Shown: positions 10,067-21,943 of the stretch, one piece after another
How positions within the stretch are numbered: position 1 is the stretch's first letter
Layout: each line of letters starts with the position of its first letter
Source: Diaporthe sp. PMI_573
Lineage: Eukaryota; Ascomycota; Sordariomycetes; Diaporthales; Diaporthaceae
Assembly: GCA_021399435.1 (NCBI GenBank)
Contig: JAJTUP010000136.1
Coordinates: forward strand, 52,625-116,624
DNA: 64,000 bases
Reading direction: 5' to 3'
The notes under the pieces: model-generated
The model's database searches: none
What the model saw: only the letters and a program-made list of their open reading frames with translations
Told to the model about the DNA's origin: nothing
Made by a program: the position numbers and the translations under genes

Positions 10067-11082
10067 AAGCTTTAACTATTCCCTAATTTACGGTTCTGGA
10101 TAAAATTCCCTTCTCATCATATTTATGCGGATGATGCTCTCACCGTGGAAATGTCCTGGATTCAAAGAGTAATTAAAACCGTTTTTTCTTCATCTTTGGT
10201 TCGAGCCGCAGGATCCAGGTTAACTACCTACTGGAGTCAGGAACCGGATTTATTTCAGGTCATCTTCAAAGGAACTGACCTGGGTTTTCCACAAAGACGG
10301 GAAATGGGTACTCAATACTATCTCCCCGGCTTTCTTTCACAGGGCTGACATCTACCCGGAAGATAGAGAATATGATCTCGTAGCATATGGAGAAGAACAC
10401 CTCGCTCAAAACTGCCGTGGCTGAAATCTCCGCACCGCATTTCAGCTGAAATTTTGCTCGGGCAGTTATTAGACCGTTTTGATTGGCGCGGCGGAGAAAG
10501 TCGGGTAGGGTCAATGCGGAGCTGAATGCTGGAGCGTGTTCAAAATCCCGCAGCATGCTGGCCCTTATGTCAGCGTTTGCCAGTCCCAACTACTTACTTG
10601 GTTGGTGCCAGCAGGGAGCACCAAACCAAAAACAGAAACTGGGAGATCCAGGTGGCCGGGTCGCCACAGTAGTCTTGGGGCACCTTCTCGTCAAACCCTG
10701 CACGGAGACACCGGTACGTGACCGGTTACTGGTCGTTGCGCCCGTGGGCCCCCAACAAGGGTGTTATGCTGCAGCGCCTGACGCGTGACGAGCTCGCGCA
10801 CGGGAGGTGGCACAGTAGGCCTCACGCATAACCCACACTACAAATGGGCCTCGCATGTCCAGTCTTTCAACTACTGTACCTCGTTGTCCCTAAGTCTGGG
10901 GCTCAGCTCTCTGTTTTATCTTTACCTTTTTATGCTCTACCAGCAGGAATATTGGCATTTTGTCTCTCCAACAGACTCGGCACTGCCTCGTACTACACGC
11001 GCCGTTCGACCGCCCGCCTCATATTGGGCCTCGCGTTCTACCGCACTGGGCCCTGAGCAGAGACACAAAGTGACAAACAACC
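10067..11082. other. Intergenic region upstream of DCL2
   Basis: I see no convincing gene. Small overlapping ORFs on both strands lack family features. The last 250 bp are pyrimidine-rich, with a CTTTTTATGC-type patch near 10930, and form the likely promoter and 5' leader of the Dicer-like gene that starts at 11083. Confidence 0.4.
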
Positions 11083-14000
11083 ATGGCACATTATAGCGAC
11101 TCGTCTCGACCCTCCGATGATCTCAGTGATATTACCAACGAGGCCTTGGCAACCGAGGGTCGATTAAGCTCATCATGGCAAGACGAATCTGATCGAGACG
11201 AGAACCCCGCAGGACAGCCAAAGGATCCTATCAGTATCACTGCAAGGGCATACCAGTTTGAGATGCTCGAGGCATCACTCAAAGAGAATGTCATTGTTGT
11301 GATGGATACTGGGAGTGGGAAGACCCAAGTGTAAGCTGCTCAATGTCAAGACAGCGTCCTTCGCGCTAATTTGTCGTCGACCAGCGCTATCTTGAGGATC
11401 AGAGCAGAACTTGACAGGATGCCTTCTGACAAGGTACCAACGCCTGTGAAATTCATGTAACACCAAAACTGTAGATTTACTAAAGGTTGATTACTAGATA
11501 ATCTGGTTTATGGCGCCTACCGTGTCCCTATGTGCCCAACAACTTGGAGTCTTCAAAACTCAGATGCCGTCGGTGCTGGCAAAGATTGTCACCGGAGCGG
11601 ATGAAGTCGACAGCTGGTCGAAATCTACATGGGAGGGTGTGCTTTTCAACGTCAAATTGGTCGTGACTACTCCCCAAGTGCTGTTGGACGCACTCTTGCA
11701 TGGTTTTGTTCAGATATCATCCCTGGCACTGATAATCTTCGACGAGGGTAACACGGTTTCCACATCCTGCACGCTTGTCTATTACTGACTACTACCCAGC
11801 ACACAATTGCACCAAGAAGCACCCTGGCAGTAGGATTATGAGAGAATTCTATCGTGAGGCAAAGAATAAGGGCGACCTAGTGCCCCATATTTTAGGGCTG
11901 ACCGCAAGCCCTGTGGTCAAGGCTGATGTATCAAGCCTTGAGGAACTGGAAGCCACACTCGACGCAACATGCCGGAGCCCCACAAGGCACAGAGACGAAT
12001 TATTGGCGCATACACAGCGCCCTTCGATGTTCAACATCGAGTATATGCCCAAGTTGAAAGCACCCCTGAGCGAATACACGCAGTCCATGATCAAGATCCA
12101 CGAAGCTTATACAAGTCTGAACATCATGGATGATCCATACGTCCACCACCTCCGCGCGCAGAACACCGATCGATCAAAAAGGGAGCTCGAGAATGCTTTC
12201 ATAAAGAAGGAGACATATGTCCAACGGATTATGAAGAAATTCTGCAGGAGGAGCGTCGAGATTTTCCGGGATATGGGAAGCTGGGCCGCGGACTGGTATA
12301 TCTTCGAAGCTACTTCCCGTTTTTTGGATGGCGTTCGGAGACAAGATCCCATCAGCAAGTACTTCAAAGATGCCGAAGTGGTCTATCTGGCTCGGATCTT
12401 CCAGAACGCCAGAATTGAGCGCCCATCGGAAACCTACGATGAGTCGGTCCTCTCAGAAAAGGTGAGGCAGGTCATTGATCTGCTCATCAGGTACGAGGGC
12501 AATGCTAGGGGCATTGTCTTCGTGAGGGAACGCGGAACCACTGTGATACTCACACGGGTGCTGAAGAGCCACCCGGAGCTGAGCAAACGATATCGGGTTG
12601 GTAAGATGGTCGGGACCTCGTTTGTTCCTGGCGTCAAGCAGGACTTCCTCGACTTGCCTGAAAAGGGCAACAATTTATCACTGGAATCGTTCCGTGACGG
12701 TCGCCTGAACCTTCTTGTGGCAACCAGCGTACTAGAGGAGGGCATCGACGTCCCAGCCTGCAACTTGGTCGTTTGTGTGGACAGGCCAGCCAACCTGAAA
12801 TCCTTCATCCAACGACGTGGACGTGCCCGCATGGCACAGTCACACCTCTACCTTTTCGAGGAGACAACAGATACCGGCTTGAAAAAAGAGTGGGAGGCCC
12901 TTGAGGCACAAATGAAGAAGGCGTACGAAGACGACCTGCGAGAACTGCAGAATCTGAGAGAGCTCGAGGATTCCGAAGTCCCGGACTACCCCGAACTTCG
13001 AGTCGAAAGCACCGGTGCTCGTCTGACCATACACGACGCCAAATCACACCTCAACCACTTCTGTGCAACCTTGTCTTCGAGGAAGTTTGTCGACTTCAGC
13101 CCCGATTACATCATTGAAAACGTTGTGGACGAGCACGCGCGAGCAGGCACGCCGAACCTGGTCAAAGCTGCAGTGCTCCTCCCGGTGTCGCTACCTCCGG
13201 AGATCCGCAGGGCTACAAGTAGCAGGGCGTGGCTTTCCGAGAAAAATGCTTGCAAAGATGCCGCTTTTCAAGCTTACCAAGCTCTCTATCATGCGAAACT
13301 CGTCGATGATCATCTCTTGCCGCCCAAAGACAAGGACTTTGGCATCGAGTTACCGGGCCGCCCAGGACTGATTGTAAGCCACACCATATTGCTTCCGTCT
13401 GTTGTCCTGAGTTGGCCTCGTACCAAATATGGGATTGGGGGCTTTAATCCAGTGCTTCACAAGGAAATTTGGCTGAAGCTCTTTCCGTGGATTTTTGGCA
13501 CAAACCGCTGACTTATACCAAACAGGAAGCCAGAGCCCAATATGTTCCCTGGGTACAGGTTGCTCGGGCTTGGAAAGATGACTCTGCTATCATAAGGCGG
13601 ACCCTGAGACTACTTGACCAAAACCGTTCTGTCAAATGTGAACTTGAGCTGGTCCTTCCAGTTTCTCTTCCTCATATGCCACCGGTCAATATATACTTGG
13701 ACCACCAATCCCATCTGATCCTTGACATCGACAAAGCGGTGGCTGTAAACAATGCTGGCAATTCAGTTGATGTCACGTCGACTCTGCTCTCAGCGGCCTA
13801 TGGTCACAGACGCTTGGACATCAGAAAAGGGGATTTCGCCGTACAACTGATCTCACGCAGTGGTGAACTAACATCAGAGCCCTCAAGCACCCCGTTTGGC
13901 GCAGATTCCACTGGCTGCCTCGTTCGGGACGCGTATGGCAGCCCTTTTATTTTTGAGTCTGTGCTACCATCCAAACCCCCAGTTGAGTCTGTGCAGAAAG

Positions 14001-16030
14001 CCTACAAAGGTTTTGAGGAAGATCCCGAGGACATCCAATACGTCACGGTCAGCAAATATCCCAGAGGGCCGGGTCTATTTCACCGACCACCGCCCCCTCA
14101 ACAACCGCCCAGCATGAAACCTTACTCTCGGGTCTTACCCATGAATGGGCTTACGATCGACGATGTCCCGGTGGAGTTCACAGAGCTCGGTCTCCTGATA
14201 CCATCTCTCCTACGCTATATCGAGGTCTACTTGGTAGCCAACGAGCTATCCAACACACTCCTTGCGCCACTCAGTCTGGGAGATATTTCGATGGTTGTGG
14301 CTGCAATCTGTGCGTCAAGCGCTCGAACGCCAACGAACTACGGTGAGGATCCAGACGCCGAAACATTTGAAAACACAGTCTTGCTCACACTCACACCTCA
14401 GAACGCTACGAGTTTTTGGGAGACTCCGTCTTAAAGCTCTGCGCGACTCTTAATGTCGCCGCGACCAGTAAGTTGATTATGCCAGTCATCATCCCACCGC
14501 CCATTATCCCACAGACGGGCCTCCTAAGGTTGATTGTCCCAGTCATTTACGTCTTCTCTATCTCTATTACTTAGATTACGCTTCGGAAGTTGCGCTGTAG
14601 CATTTCCAGCACCCAGTCAGCTCAAGCAAGATCTGTATCATGCGGCACGCTAACCCACTCTTCAGATCTCCGAATGCCAGAGGGATTGCTGTCACGTCTC
14701 AAAGATAGGATAGTAAACAACTCGAGGCTGTGCAGAGCAGCTCAAGAGTCAGGGTTGGACCAATTCATTGTTTCGAAACAACTGGCGCTCAAGGGCACCG
14801 GCGAGCGGTGGCGGCCTCCCTACATCTCAGACCTTCTCGAGGACCCCGCCGTTGGAGAACAGAAACGCGTGATGGCGACTAAAACTCTTGCAGATGTCGT
14901 TGAAGCTGTAATTGGAGTCTCATACATCGATGGCGGACTGGACAAGGCTCGCCAGTGCATGTCCTTGTTCCTCGGGGAAGGCCTCGGAAAAGACATCCAA
15001 ACCACCAGAGACGTTCTGTTTGAAGCGGTGGAGCCCAAGAAGATGCCCCTTCCTGCAATGTATACGCCGTTGGAAGAGTCTATAGGCTATGTCTTTGAAG
15101 AGAAGGCTCTCCTTGTCGAGGCAATGACCCACCCGAGCTACGTCACTGCGTTATACACTTACGAACGCCTTGAATTTGTCGGGGATGCCATACTGGATCA
15201 CATTATAGTTGGAGGTACGTATGGGCTCCTTTCAGATACTTCTTAACGCCTCACAGGACATTGTCCAAGCCCGCGCGTTGTTCATGGTGCTTTCTAGCTA
15301 ACACGCTGAAGAACTCTTCACCGAGACCCATGAGGCACTAGAGAATTGGGAAATGCACCTCCTCCGGACCGCCGTTGTCAACGCGGACATTCTCGGCTTC
15401 CTGATCATGGAGTGGGGACCGAAGCTGACAACAAACGATATCATCATAGATAACGGGGAAGAGAACGGAAGCAGGAAGCACAGCCCAAGTCTCCAGGCCG
15501 TGGAGACCACCACTCCACTGTGGTATTACATGCGCTCCCAGTCGGCCGAATTGGCTGCTGAGCGGGAGGCTACTCGCAGGCGCCACGCCGAGCTCCGTGA
15601 GTCCATCCTCGACGCCATGAATTCCGGCACACGCTACCCTTGGGCGCTGCTAGCCCGGCTTCATGCTCCCAAGTTCTCCTCAGACCTGTACGAGGCACTG
15701 GTCGGTGCCATATGGGTCGACTCTGGCAGCTTCGATGCCTGCAAGGCCTTCGTCGAGAGGTCGGGGCTGTTGGCATATCTGAGGAGGCTTCGCGCCAAAC
15801 CCGCGGACCATGTTTGGCACCCGAAGGAGGAGCTGGGCCGGTTGGCCGTCTCTGATACGGTGAGATATGAGCTCCGGGAGGCTGAAGGAGAGGATATTGG
15901 ATGTGAAAGGTTCGGTTGCAAGGTGTTTCTGGGCGAGAAGGAAGTTGCAGACGTGGATGGCGCCGTCTTCAAGGAAGAAGCTAGAGTAAAGGCCGCTACT
16001 GAAGCCGTGGCGGAATTGAAGAGGGTATAG
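11083..16030 (+). CDS. dcl2: Dicer-like protein, DCL2 type, eight exons, intact
   Basis: Exons read 11083-11330, 11385-11433, 11498-11747, 11800-13373, 13526-14342, 14402-14467, 14666-15214 and 15312-16030. Phases all agree, giving 4,272 nt and about 1,423 residues, the usual DCL2 length. Order: Walker [10 protein letters not shown] (residues about 76-84); DEAH box rebuilt across intron 3 (about 181-184); helicase C with [17 protein letters not shown] and QRRGRAR (about 415-530); Dicer dimerisation domain (about 585-700); RNase IIIa ([10 protein letters not shown] across introns 5-6, then [12 protein letters not shown]); RNase IIIb ([13 protein letters not shown], then [15 protein letters not shown]); and a C-terminal dsRNA-binding-like end. 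Both RNase III active sites keep their acidic residues. DCL2 cuts dsRNA into small RNAs against viruses and transposons. Introns are 52-198 nt. The last three junctions are inferred from frame and motif continuity. Confidence 0.93.
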
Positions 16031-17231
16031 TTTAAGTAATTAAAGGCGCTCCCATGGGTGAACTAATTGGGCAGAGCCCGGCGCTGGTTTTTATGCTGTT
16101 AGAAATCTTGGTTCTTTAGGTGTGAAAATGTTCCCTGCTGGGCACGCATCCCGCGCCTATAAAAGAGGCTTCCGTGATATGCGATCTACTTTGCGTTCTG
16201 GCCCCCAAGTAAGCAACTGGACCCGACGGCAGCTCCAAAGGATGTGGAACGAATAATAAGAGCATGTCTTGGACGAATCTGGGACACGTGTTGGCACCAA
16301 CCCCCCAATCCGACCGTTCTGACGGCGAAGGGGCAGGAACTGAGCAAACTGTGCCATATGTCCACCGCCTCTGGTTGCTTAAATAGTTGAAAGGACAGGA
16401 AGCTCCCGGGTATTAGTGTTATACATTTGTGGCGGTGTTTAGGCAGTAGCCAACATTTTTAATATGGAATACCAGGCTCCCTCTTTTCATGTTGGGTTTG
16501 GGACCTTGTCAAGGGTATCGGGGTCCGCCGGGGACTTGTAGTGCGGGGTGTATTTAGCTCACGCATCCAGCCTAGCATTTTCCCCAATTGAGCAGTTGAC
16601 CATATATTGAAGCTGATTGTAGACGTGATTATTGGAGAGAAGGGATAATCAAAGCTATCGCGCCGTTCCGAGCGGTATAGACATTTGTTAGGACAATGAA
16701 GATACGAGGAAGGACACAACTATATGTAGTCTAGATTTTTTTCTTCCACATTTTTTGGCTACCAGCGCTCTAAATTTGTCTGCTCTCGATTGTCGTGTGC
16801 CAAGCGACCAGCAAGGACGGTCCCACGTTAGGGTCCTTGTGACGGCCAGAGGGCTTGCCTACCGTGGCTGCCGTCACACTATGAACCGTACAGGACTCCA
16901 CTACATCCACTTTCAGGTCCAAGTGTAGTGGATTGTTACGTAATCTGAGGGCCGACAGGTGGATGTAAGTTAATAGAGATGGGCCACTTATTTGTGGTCC
17001 ACGTGGATTTGCAGTGTAGTGGGTCCGAGCCTTGTCGCCACGTAGTGCTAAATGTCGCTCTAATAAAGGGAAAAGAATCGAAGTTGATTTTGCCTTCTCG
17101 AAGTAAATTAGTACCGCTGGAAAATGCTAGAATTCTAAAATATCTATAAATTGACCCATCCTCCCAGACCCTTCTGGTGTCAAGCTAGAAAATAGAAATA
17201 AAGAGAATGAATCGGGAGAACTTGAAATGTA
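16031..17231. other. Intergenic, contains a hAT-type terminal hairpin
   Basis: No gene is recognised between DCL2 and the HNWD 3' end. At 16891 a CAGGAC start is followed by a hairpin with arms CCACTACA (16898-16905) and TGTAGTGG (16924-16931). The same architecture occurs at hAT ends at 5341 and 41082. About 140 bp further on, GTGGTCCACGTGGATTTGC and a second GTGTAGTGG occur. This may be a short non-autonomous hAT copy of unclear right border. Confidence 0.4.
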
Positions 17232-17750
17232 TTAGACATCCCGCGAGAAGCCAATTGTGAAAACTCGTCCCGATTTACAGCCGATGGATATCATCCGCCC
17301 TTGGACGGCAGAACAGCTTGGGCGGTATTCCGGTGGCAACCATAATACCCTCCGGCCGTTGCAAATAATCCAGGTCTGGTCCTGCCCCAAGCCGTACCCA
17401 TGCCTACCTGGATCATCCAACGAGAAGGCGACCGAGCGAACCCACTCGTGATGGCGCTCTAGCGTCTGGAGGCAGCGGCCCGACGCCGTATCCCAGATCT
17501 TGATTGTGCGGTCGCCTAAGCCCGACGCGAGCCGCTGGCCGTCCGGTGAGAAGGCGACCGAGAGAACGCACTCGTGATGGCCCTCTAGCGTCTGGAGGCG
17601 GCGGCCCGACGCCGTATCCCAGACCTTGATTGTGCGGTCGCCTAAGCCCGACGCGAGCCGCTGGCCGTCCGGTGAGAAGGCGACCGAGAGAACCGACTCG
17701 TGATGGCCCTCTAGCGTCTGGAGGCGGCGGCCCGACGCCGTATCCCAGAC
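17232..17750 (-). pseudogene. 3' part of HET-NACHT-WD40 (HNWD) gene
   Basis: On the minus strand, reading from the hAT insertion point, this encodes the rest of the interrupted WD40 unit and three further units of the array (TASGRRLQTLEGHHESVLS, then GHHECVLS and RHHEWVRS). It ends in the typical HNWD tail (VLWLPPEYRPSCSAVQG, then a hydrophobic SGRVFTIGF end) before a stop at 17232. The frame joins exactly to the upstream part at 22188 if one copy of the 8-bp duplication and the element are removed. Without that, this half has no start or promoter and is inert. The tail is the region that closes the beta-propeller in the family. Confidence 0.85.
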
Positions 17751-17765
17751 CAGCGCTCTCAACAA

Positions 17766-17809
17766 GTCAAGACAAGACAAGCCAGAGCTCTGGCTTGTCT
17801 TGTCTTGAC
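17766..17809. repeat. 44-bp perfect palindrome at the hAT left end
   Basis: The two halves (starting GTCAAGACAAGACAAGCC and ending GGCTTGTCTTGTCTTGAC) are exact reverse complements with no spacer, centred on GAGCTC. It starts at the last base of the terminal inverted repeat and is built from the same AAGACAAG motif that fills both subterminal regions. It can extrude as a cruciform. The right end of the element has dispersed copies of the motif but no equal palindrome. Confidence 0.95.
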
Positions 17810-18079
17810 AACTTAGCGGTCTGTCTTGACTTGACTTGGCTTGACTTGATATCTTGTCAAGCCTATTCAAGACGTGTTAGTAAGCAGGCCGGCCATCGTG
17901 AGCAGGGATGGACATCTTAAGAATCGAATAAGACTCCCATAGGTTGGCGGACGACGAGCTCCCACCTCCACGTGGTGTCCGCTGGGAACTCTCGAAGAAA
18001 CAGTTTGGCTGTCTTCGAGTGCCAGGAGGAGCTCAACGACGCGATTGTTGTATTCTGTCGACAACGCGCCGACGAGCCG

Positions 18080-18790
18080 ACGCGCCAAAATCGACCCCCG
18101 AACCTCACGAAACACCGAACATTTACAGCCACAGTACAGCAAAGGGAGTTGCGCCCCTTCCGCGTACGCCTACGATAGAAAACGGAATTGGATACTCCAT
18201 TTTCTTGCCCGACAAGAGTTTACGGCATCGGAGATCGAGGATTGCGCGACGGAGAGCCGGAGTGAGATGACGGACATCGCCAAAACAAACGCCAACAGAG
18301 CCACAACAGCACAGAACGCGACAACACCGCTTCAACACGTCGAAAATCAATCTCGGACCTCAAGAAACACCAAAATCACAGCCACAGTACGGCAAAGGGA
18401 GTTGCGTCCCCTTTGGTGTGCGTCCCGATGGAAAACGGACTTGGATAGTCCATTTTCCTGCCCGACAATGGTTTACGGCATCAGAGATCGAGGAGTACGC
18501 GATGGAGAAGCGGAGAGGAAGGGACGGATACGACTGAAACAACATTACCACGACCACCAACAACATGACCCAATCGTCAAGAGCAAGATCATCCTCCGTC
18601 AACAACGCGTCGACGCGTCGAAACCAACCTCCGAGCCTCACGAAACACCAAACATCACAGACACAGTACGGCAAAGGGAATTGCGTCCCTTTTGGTGTAC
18701 GCCCACGATGGAAAGCAGACTTGGATACTCTGTTTCCTGCCCGACAACGGTTTACGGTTTCCGAGATTAGCGCCGACACGCGACTGGTCG
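18080..18790. repeat. Three imperfect copies of a roughly 260-bp unit inside the hAT
   Basis: Units are recognisable by the shared landmarks CTCACGAAACACC (near 18105, 18360 as a variant, and 18638), ACAGTACGGCAAAGGGA, TTGCGTCCC, and CCTGCCCGACAA followed by GGTTTACGG. Spacing is about 255 and 278 bp. ORFs crossing the block exist on both strands but differ among units and look incidental. It is likely non-coding tandem DNA captured or amplified inside the element. Confidence 0.75.
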
Positions 18791-19499
18791 GGACGGAAGT
18801 GACACCTTTTTAACATTTTATCGTCACAAACTTCAATTCTCCACACAACTGAACAAGTCTACACCACACAAGAGTAAAAACACCACCAACAGCTCAGAAC
18901 TCTCTTTGAAGACACTTTATATCCTGCGAACTACGCAGCTGGCACACCATCTAGCACGCTATCGCTGCAAAGGACGCGCTTGCGACGCGTCCGGGTGCTG
19001 ATGGCGTCTAGTTGGTCTCAAGCAAGCACTGGCCCAAGAACATCAAACGAGCAAGCCTCGAAGACTACAAGTACTTTCAATACGGTCACGTATGCACTTC
19101 ATGCAGCGCACCCCAGACAAGCGACTATTGCAATGGGCAGCAAAGCGCTCGGCAGCCCAGCGATAGCAGTACAGACAGACGGAACAAGGATTGGATGGAT
19201 CCCGTGGATCAAGTCCACGCGGTAACGTCCACAACACTGCAATACACCGGCGCGGACGAGTGATTATTGTCATACAGAAGCAGAGGTGGGCCGGAAAGGG
19301 CCTGACAAGTCATAGACACAGAACAGATATTGGGACTATTAGTAGATGCAACTGCTACGAGCAAAGGGGAAGCACAGCATGCACGAATGACCTGGTGTGA
19401 AGCAGCGGGACATATCTTGCAGGACTGGACTATTTTCTGGAAGCAAGAAGCGGGAGCACCTGTATTTATAGCGGAACGCTGCATAGCTGCCGATAAGCT

Positions 19500-19760
19500 G
19501 GATCCAAGGTCACGTGTCACTGAGTTGACTGCCTGCTAGGCAGGAACGCCACCGAGGAGGCTGCCTACCAGGCAGCCAATGGCGTTAAGCAGTAGGGAGA
19601 CAGCAGGCACAGCTATAAATAGCCTGTGCCTGCTGCAATAGATAGAAAGAATAGACAACACTTATTCTAGTAGCCCAGAGTCTCAACTCGATAGGGCGGC
19701 TGGGACAGACTATGAATCAAACAAACAAACAAACAAGAATGTGCCTTCCGTAGATTCGAT
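19500..19760 (+). repeat. LTR-like promoter fragment with TATA hairpin
   Basis: The stretch has LTR-like features: stacked short inverted repeats (GGCTGCCTACCAGGCAGCC), then a 12-bp perfect hairpin (19601-19612 with 19624-19635) whose loop contains CTATAAATAG, then a downstream leader with AACTCGATAGGGCGGCTGGG and an (AAAC)4 run near 19717. I could not define TG...CA ends or a target duplication, so a solo LTR is only inferred. It lies inside the 4.4-kb hAT, where the transposase 3' end would be expected. Confidence 0.35.
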
Positions 19761-19823
19761 ATCTATCGAAAACCAAGACTCGATAGAACGACCAATCGCG
19801 ATGCAGGTAGCTGGTACCTGGGT

Positions 19824-21943
19824 TCAATGGTAAACTGGGCTTGGGTACAGGTCCCTGTGACAAAAAGCGATGGATGAACCTGGGAAAACGATGAATACCG
19901 TACTGGTCAATACATTTGACTTCTCGAGTACTTCTTCGGCACCGGAGTCCTCTAACGCTACGGGTGGGTTGATCGATCCGACTGGCCGCCCCGGAAGGTC
20001 AATCACGGAATCCCGGTATTTGTGAGGTAAGCCCACGTTGCGCTGGGGTCGCTGAGATTGAGCAGCAGGTGGTGAAACAGGCGGCGAAGAGGGCGGCGAG
20101 GAACCCTGTGCGGCAGCAAAGCGTAGTGGCGCGTCGCCAACTCGGATCTCTCTCTCCGGCCCCTCGATCTCTGGCCCAGGGAAAACTCGGTCAGAGTCAC
20201 TGTATTCGGAGAGCTGCTTGCGGAGGTGATCAACGAGGTAAAATAACGAGGCAGCGGCCTCGGCAAACCGAGGCACTCGACCTGTCAAATTATTAGTTAA
20301 CCGATTGTAAAAGCTGGGAGAAAAACCTGCCTTCGAAATACTTAGTTAGCCTTTTAAACGGTAGTAGTACCGCAAGAGTAATTGCTAAGACGTGCCAGTC
20401 GTCTTGCGAGAGGAGATATTCTTCCGGAATCCGCTTCGTTTTATCTGCGTGGCGAGACATAACCGTTGTGTAGATCTCGATCGGGTCTTTTAATCGGAAA
20501 GCTCTTTCTACGGCAGTGAAAAAGGAATTCCATCGAGTATCGTTGTCTTGGAGGAGCATTAGTTGGCTAACTTCCCACAGGACTTCGCCGAATTCGTCGA
20601 CTTCCTCCTCGCTAAGCTTCCCTTGCGCGTATTGAAGGAAGCCCTCTCGGCGTTGCGAAGACCTTCGGACCCAGCCTTGAAGATTGTGAATCCTGACGAA
20701 TGCGCCTGTTGGCCGCCATTCTTCGAGGAAGTCGAGGATCTTTTGAAGGGCTGCTTGTTCCGCTGGTTGCGATTCGAGGCTCTTAAGCACGTCTTTGAGC
20801 TTCCCCTCGAGGTAACTCGTTGCGCCGAGGTTGTAGATGTGATTGGTACAGCGAATTCTACGCTCCTGCGGCTGAACGTCAGGTAAAAGAGCGGCGATAA
20901 TTTCGTTGACTGCGCTGTCATTTGCGTCGGCGTTGTCGCACGTGAAATAACCTAACTCGTCTGCAGAGATCTCGTACTCCGAGAGTACTTCACGCAACGT
21001 TGGACCGATATTTTCACCAGAGTGCGCGCCGCGGAGCCGCCTCAATGCCAAAAGCGACGTCTGCGGTCTTTTTAACGCGTCTGTGAAGTGAACAGTCACG
21101 CCGAGAAGCGCGTATTCTTGAGGAGAAGTCCAAAGATCGAAGGTGAGATGCTTCTTGTATAGAGGTGGCAAGCTTACTTCTCAATAGCTCTTTTTGCGAC
21201 TGGTACTCTGCTTCTAACCACGATCGAATTGTAACGCCACTGCGAGGCAAAAGTTCGTCAACGAGTTCTTCGTTCAACAAGCCGAGAAGCTCCCGAAAGT
21301 CAGGGTGTTCGACGGCCGAGAAGGGTATATCGGCATCTACAATCCAACGGAGCAGTAGATCCTTGAACAGCTCTGCCTTCGACTTCGGAATAGCTAACCG
21401 GTCTACGGCTTGCTTTTGCAAGTCGAGTACAGTTCTCTGGCGTTGACGCCGGCGAGGCGGCTCAGACTCTGTAGTCTCGCTGTCTACCTCGCCAACAAGA
21501 AGATGGTGATCTTTCCTTAAGTGCCTGAGCGCTCCGCTTGTGCCGCCGTTGACGAGGGCGTATAGCGATATTTCCTTCTTGTTATCACACTGGTTGCAAA
21601 GCCAGAAGTCTCCCTTCTCTCTATTTCCAACGACTTTGGTGAGCCGCCGGCCATACGGATCGATAGGCGACTTCCTCCCCCTCTTTTTCCTGTGTAGCCA
21701 CTCGGTCGGCACGTAATCTTGGCGTTGGATCTTGATCTTGCTCATCAAGCTAACTTCGGTACGGATCTCGTCGGTGTCGATATCTCGGAGCTGGTCGGCA
21801 ACGGACCGTCCCCCGCGAAAAGTAGCAAACGCGGTGCTTCCGGCTGCGGCGGATCTCGTGTTCAGGGTCGAGGGCTGGCTGGCCGTCTCGGTAACTGCTT
21901 CCGAGAGGGCGACCACCGAAGAGGTATCGTCAATATCCGACAT
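19824..21943 (-). pseudogene. hAT transposase of the HNWD insertion, one frameshift
   Basis: The minus-strand start at 21943 opens a frame with a BED zinc finger (FWLCNQCDNKKEISLYAL, then ALRHLRKDHH), followed by the helix and 'KELLRSKLATS' region. Around 21160-21185 the frame shifts by one base into the next part: KKHLTFDLWTSPQEYALLGV, CDNADANDSAVNEI, IRCTNHIYNLGATSYLEGKL and LQDNDTRWNSFFTAVERAF. A likely GC-AG intron of 49 nt (20282-20330) joins FEG to RVPRFAEAAASLFY. The last exon ends at 19824 in a Pro/Ser-rich tail with no dimerisation signature. A single indel plus the altered C-terminus makes it probably inactive. Confidence 0.8.

Noticed and set aside
13374..13525. Stop codon ending DCL2 at 13511
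   Set aside because: A phase-0 GTAAGC...ACAG intron (152 nt) removes it and continues the expected domain order.
18045..18770. 241-residue plus-strand ORF across the triple repeat
   Set aside because: The reading frame is not conserved between units, and the protein has no family features; it reflects repeat composition.
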